A DNA stretch of 34,043 nucleotides, taken from NCBI GenBank assembly GCA_017634555.1, contig JAGBNF010000006.1, positions 1 to 34,043 of the forward strand, written 5' to 3'. Both the position numbers and the translations under genes were made by a program. The notes under the pieces are model-generated. The model was not told the DNA's origin. It worked only from the letters and a program-made list of their open reading frames with translations, and made no database searches. Below are positions 31,323 through 34,043 of this stretch, piece by piece (position 1 is the first letter of the stretch; each line of letters starts with the position of its first letter). The DNA comes from Eubacterium sp. Its GTDB lineage: Bacteria; Bacillota; Clostridia; Lachnospirales; Lachnospiraceae.

Positions 31323-32360
31323 ATGGCAGTTAAGGTAGCTATTAACGGTTTCGGACGTATCGGTCGTCTTGCATTCAGACAGATGTTTGGTGCTGAGGGT
31401 TATGAGGTAGTTGCTATCAACGATCTTACAAAGCCTTCAATGCTTGCTCATCTTCTTAAGTATGATACAGCACAGGGTGGATACTGTGGTAAGATTGGTG
31501 AGGGTGCTCACACAGTTACAGCTGATGATGAGGCTAACACAATCACAGTTGATGGAAAGACACTTCAGATCTATGCTAAGGCTAACGCAGCTGAGCTTCC
31601 ATGGGGAGAGATCGGTGTTGACGTAGTTCTTGAGTGTACAGGTTTCTACTGCTCAAAGGAGAAGTCACAGGCACACATCGATGCCGGTGCTAAGAAGGTA
31701 GTTATCTCAGCTCCTGCTGGTAACGATCTTAAGACAATCGTATTCTCAGTTAACCAGGATACACTTACAACAGATGATACAATCATCTCAGCTGCTTCTT
31801 GTACAACAAACTGCCTTGCATCTATGGCTAAGGCTCTTAATGATTACGCTCCAATCCAGAGTGGTATCATGAGCACAATCCATGCTTATACAGGTGATCA
31901 GATGATCCTTGACGGACCACACAGAAAGGGTGATCTTAGACGTGCACGTGCCGGTGCTGCTAACATCGTTCCTAACTCAACAGGTGCTGCTAAGGCTATC
32001 GGCCTTGTTATCCCAGAGCTTAACGGAAAGCTCATCGGATCAGCTCAGAGAGTTCCAGTTCCAACAGGTTCAACAACAATCCTTACAGCTGTAGTTAAGG
32101 GTGCTGACGTTACTAAGGAAGGCATCAATGCTGCAATGAAGGCTGCTGCAAGCGAGTCATTTGGTTACAATGAGGATCCTATCGTATCTTCAGACGTTAT
32201 TGGTATGAGATTTGGTTCACTTTTCGATGCTACACAGACAATGGTTAGCAAGATTGGTGATGACCTTTATCAGGTACAGGTTGTATCATGGTATGACAAC
32301 GAGAATTCTTACACATCACAGATGGTAAGAACAATTAAGTATTTCGCAGAGCTTGGCTAA
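31323..32360 (+). CDS. gap: Glyceraldehyde-3-phosphate dehydrogenase, type I
   Basis: GAPDH oxidises glyceraldehyde-3-phosphate to 1,3-bisphosphoglycerate with NAD+ in glycolysis. The 345-residue protein starts [18 protein letters not shown], has Asp34 (AINDLT) favouring NAD over NADP, the active-site [17 protein letters not shown] with Cys160, and the C-terminal [28 protein letters not shown] about 9 nt upstream sets the ATG at 31323. The codon use is very biased (GCT, CTT, AAG, ACA), as expected for a highly expressed gene. Own promoter upstream; a terminator-like hairpin separates it from pgk. Confidence 0.98.
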   Translation: MAVKVAINGFGRIGRLAFRQMFGAEGYEVVAINDLTKPSMLAHLLKYDTAQGGYCGKIGEGAHTVTADDEANTITVDGKTLQIYAKANAAELPWGEIGVDVVLECTGFYCSKEKSQAHIDAGAKKVVISAPAGNDLKTIVFSVNQDTLTTDDTIISAASCTTNCLASMAKALNDYAPIQSGIMSTIHAYTGDQMILDGPHRKGDLRRARAGAANIVPNSTGAAKAIGLVIPELNGKLIGSAQRVPVPTGSTTILTAVVKGADVTKEGINAAMKAAASESFGYNEDPIVSSDVIGMRFGSLFDATQTMVSKIGDDLYQVQVVSWYDNENSYTSQMVRTIKYFAELG

Positions 32361-32431
32361 TTAATATTTCCGGGCTTAGTGAAAGATCCGAGCTGTTTGT
32401 TACAAACACTCGCGGGTTTCAAAGACCTTAC

Positions 32432-32464
32432 AGAGGTCCGGTCTTATTGTGCCGGACCTCTTTC
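32432..32464 (+). terminator. Terminator or attenuator between gap and pgk
   Basis: A perfect 10-bp stem, AGAGGTCCGG (32432-32441) with CCGGACCTCT (32452-32461), has a 10-nt loop and is followed by TTC. The T-tract is short, so partial read-through into pgk is likely. A second possible hairpin (GAAA..CCG with CGG..TTTC, 32381-32420, with TGTTTG/CAAACA at its centre) precedes it. Confidence 0.65.
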
Positions 32465-32545
32465 TACTATTACGAATAATAATACTGTTCACGGCTTAGC
32501 TTTGAATAGTATATATAGATAAAAAAATTATAGGAGGACATCACA

Positions 32546-33760
32546 ATGTCATTAAACAAGAAATCAGTTGATGATATCAACGTAAAGGGACAGCGCGTAC
32601 TTGTTAGATGTGACTTCAACGTACCTTTAAAGGACGGAAAGATCACAGATGAGAACAGACTTGTAGCTGCACTTCCTACAATCAAGAAGCTTATCGCTGA
32701 CGGCGGTAAGATCATCCTTTGCTCACACCTTGGAAAGGTTAAGACAGAGGAGGATAAGCTTACAAAGACACTTGCACCTGTTGCAGTTCGTCTTTCAGAG
32801 CTCCTCGGACAGGAAGTTAAGTTCGTAGCTAACCCGGAAGTAGTTGGCGAGAACGTAGTTGAAGCTGTTAATGCTATGCAGGACGGTGAAGTTATTCTTC
32901 TTGAGAATACACGTTTCAGAGCTGAAGAGACAAAGAACGGAGAGGCTTTCTCTAAGGATCTTGCAAGCATCGCTGACGTATTCGTAAATGATGCTTTCGG
33001 TACAGCTCACAGAGCTCACTGCTCAAACGTTGGTGTTACACAGTTCGTTGATACAGCAGTTGTTGGATATCTTATGCAGAAGGAAATCGATTTCCTCGGA
33101 AATGCAGTTGAGAATCCTGTACGTCCATTCGTAGCTATCCTTGGTGGTGCTAAGGTTGCTGATAAGCTTAACGTTATCTCTAACCTTCTTGAGAAGTGTG
33201 ATACACTTATCATCGGTGGTGGTATGGCTTATACATTCCTTAAGGCTCAGGGCAAGGAAGTTGGTAAGTCACTCGTTGACGATACAAAGATCGATTACTG
33301 CAAGGAAATGATCGAGAAGGCTGAGAAGCTTGGTAAGAAGCTTCTTCTTCCTGTTGATACAGTTTGCATCGATTCCTTCCCTGATCCTATCGATAATCCT
33401 AACATCACAACAACAGTTGTAGATGCTGACAAGATTCCTTCAGACAAAGAGGGTGCTGATATCGGACCTAAGACAATCGAGCTCTATGCAGAGGCTGTTA
33501 AGTCTGCTAAGACAGTTGTTTGGAACGGACCTATGGGCGTATTTGAGAACCCTGTTCTTGCAAACGGTACAGAGGAAGTTGCCAAGGCTCTTTCAGAGAC
33601 ATCAGCAACAACAATCATCGGTGGTGGTGACAGTGCAGCTGCTGTTAACCAGCTTGGCTATGCTGACAAGATGAGCCACATCTCAACAGGTGGCGGAGCT
33701 TCACTTGAATTCCTCGAGGGCAAGAAGCTTCCCGGCGTATATGCAGCTGACGATAAGTAA
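32546..33760 (+). CDS. pgk: Phosphoglycerate kinase
   Basis: Pgk makes ATP from 1,3-bisphosphoglycerate, the step after GAPDH. The 404-residue protein carries the signature [30 protein letters not shown] (SHLGRP in most relatives), [11 protein letters not shown], the hinge region [24 protein letters not shown] and the nucleotide-site [13 protein letters not shown] with [20 protein letters not shown]. Length is normal. TAGGAGG 9 nt upstream supports the ATG. No clear promoter is seen in the 185-nt gap after gap; TATATA near 32511 is a poor candidate, so read-through from gap is likely. Codon bias is that of a highly expressed gene. Confidence 0.98.
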   Translation: MSLNKKSVDDINVKGQRVLVRCDFNVPLKDGKITDENRLVAALPTIKKLIADGGKIILCSHLGKVKTEEDKLTKTLAPVAVRLSELLGQEVKFVANPEVVGENVVEAVNAMQDGEVILLENTRFRAEETKNGEAFSKDLASIADVFVNDAFGTAHRAHCSNVGVTQFVDTAVVGYLMQKEIDFLGNAVENPVRPFVAILGGAKVADKLNVISNLLEKCDTLIIGGGMAYTFLKAQGKEVGKSLVDDTKIDYCKEMIEKAEKLGKKLLLPVDTVCIDSFPDPIDNPNITTTVVDADKIPSDKEGADIGPKTIELYAEAVKSAKTVVWNGPMGVFENPVLANGTEEVAKALSETSATTIIGGGDSAAAVNQLGYADKMSHISTGGGASLEFLEGKKLPGVYAADDK

Positions 33761-33771
33761 AATGTACTGAA

Positions 33772-33945
33772 GCATCTGTTACCTTGAAGCAAGTTATGCA
33801 GCTTTTGCTCATGTTAAACTAAGCGCTCCGTTGAGCCCGAAGCGTGAATCGCTTCGCGCATAGGCGCTCACGATTCACCGGTCTCAACTCCACAGTTTAA
33901 AAAATCGCAAAATTCTGCATAAGCTTGCTACTAGGTCACAGATGC
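33772..33945. repeat. About 174-nt imperfect inverted repeat folding into one long hairpin between pgk and tpiA
   Basis: The element begins 11 nt after the pgk stop. Paired segments from outside in: GCATCTGT (33772-33779) with ACAGATGC (33938-33945); ACC with GGT; AGCAAG (33788-33793) with CTTGCT (33924-33929); TTATGCA (33794-33800) with TGCATAA (33916-33922); TTTTGC (33803-33808) with GCAAAA (33907-33912); TTAAACT (33814-33820) with AGTTTAA (33894-33900); GTTGAG (33830-33835) with CTCAAC (33883-33888); GTGAATCG (33844-33851) with CGATTCAC (33871-33878); GCGC/GCGC around ATAG at the tip. It could be a MITE-like insertion, an mRNA-stabilising structure or a small RNA. No T-tract closes it. Confidence 0.75.
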
Positions 33946-33995
33946 ATTTATTTCATTAGAATAATACTAATATAATACATGGAGGAACATTACAA

Positions 33996-34043
33996 ATGGC
34001 ACGTAGAAGAATTATCGCCGGAAACTGGAAGATGAACAAGACT
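33996..34043 (+). CDS. tpiA: Triosephosphate isomerase, 5' end only
   Basis: Only 16 codons are inside the window. They read MARRRIIAGNWKMNKT, which contains the strongly conserved N-terminal AGNWKMNKT of triosephosphate isomerase, including the substrate-binding Asn and Lys. The enzyme interconverts dihydroxyacetone phosphate and glyceraldehyde-3-phosphate. GGAGG about 10 nt upstream supports the ATG. The order gap-pgk-tpiA is the common glycolytic cluster of Firmicutes. The gene continues beyond the right edge. Confidence 0.95.
   Translation, partial: MARRRIIAGNWKMNKT

Noticed and set aside
33971-33976. TATAAT as a tpiA promoter
   Set aside because: Transcription would start at about 33983, inside the tpiA Shine-Dalgarno, and there is no good -35 box.

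Overview
The window looks like chromosomal DNA of a moderately AT-rich Firmicute, most likely a Lachnospiraceae-type clostridium. The basis is the codon bias, the strong AGGAGG ribosome-binding sites, the gene order rimP-nusA-ylxR/L7Ae-infB-rbfA-nrnA-truB-ribF, a NusA without C-terminal repeats, and a MetA with the acetyl-CoA-type residue Glu111. It is mostly housekeeping DNA: no insertion sequence, prophage, integrase, rRNA or CRISPR array is visible. I would not name a species.

Layout. (1) 1-888: the end of an acidic helix-turn-helix protein and a membrane-anchored MltG-like protein with a long Thr/Glu-rich stalk. (2) About 900-5966: a hairpin made of two self-palindromic halves, then a five-gene unit of FtsX-type permease, ABC ATPase, second permease, histidine kinase and LuxR-type response regulator. 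A short REP-like double hairpin sits just before the kinase gene. (3) 5967-8321: a strong promoter, a structured leader of about 230 nt, rpsB and an enlarged tsf, ending in a bidirectional terminator. (4) 8360-10968: a MATE transporter and an M24 aminopeptidase, divergent from a shared promoter region. (5) 10971-11996: a helix-turn-helix/Uma2 nuclease fusion behind a promoter studded with TGATA repeats. (6) 12000-21248: the rimP to ribF operon, a tRNA-Arg(CCG) that begins inside the last codons of ribF, and a membrane-anchored protein, closed by a terminator. (7) 21302-27307: an Lrp/AsnC regulator (minus strand), then rluF-ligA-metA-DUF853 ATPase on the plus strand. (8) 27332-31084: a cation diffusion facilitator, a small unknown protein, a cysteine desulfurase and a PHP-family phosphatase. 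(9) 31209-34043: gap, pgk and the start of tpiA, with a long folded element between pgk and tpiA.

How it works together. Regions 3 and 6 are growth-linked translation and ribosome-assembly genes, and region 9 is lower glycolysis; both have the codon use of highly expressed genes. Region 2 reads as a sensor-coupled export module, probably for a peptide or envelope stress, although its substrate cannot be read from sequence.

The best candidates for something undescribed are the HTH-Uma2 gene with its repeat-filled promoter, the roughly 174-nt foldback between pgk and tpiA, the ribF/tRNA-Arg overlap, the YlxR-L7Ae fusion, and the roughly 60-residue insertion in EF-Ts. All functional statements are from reading the sequence by eye; no database search or folding program was run.
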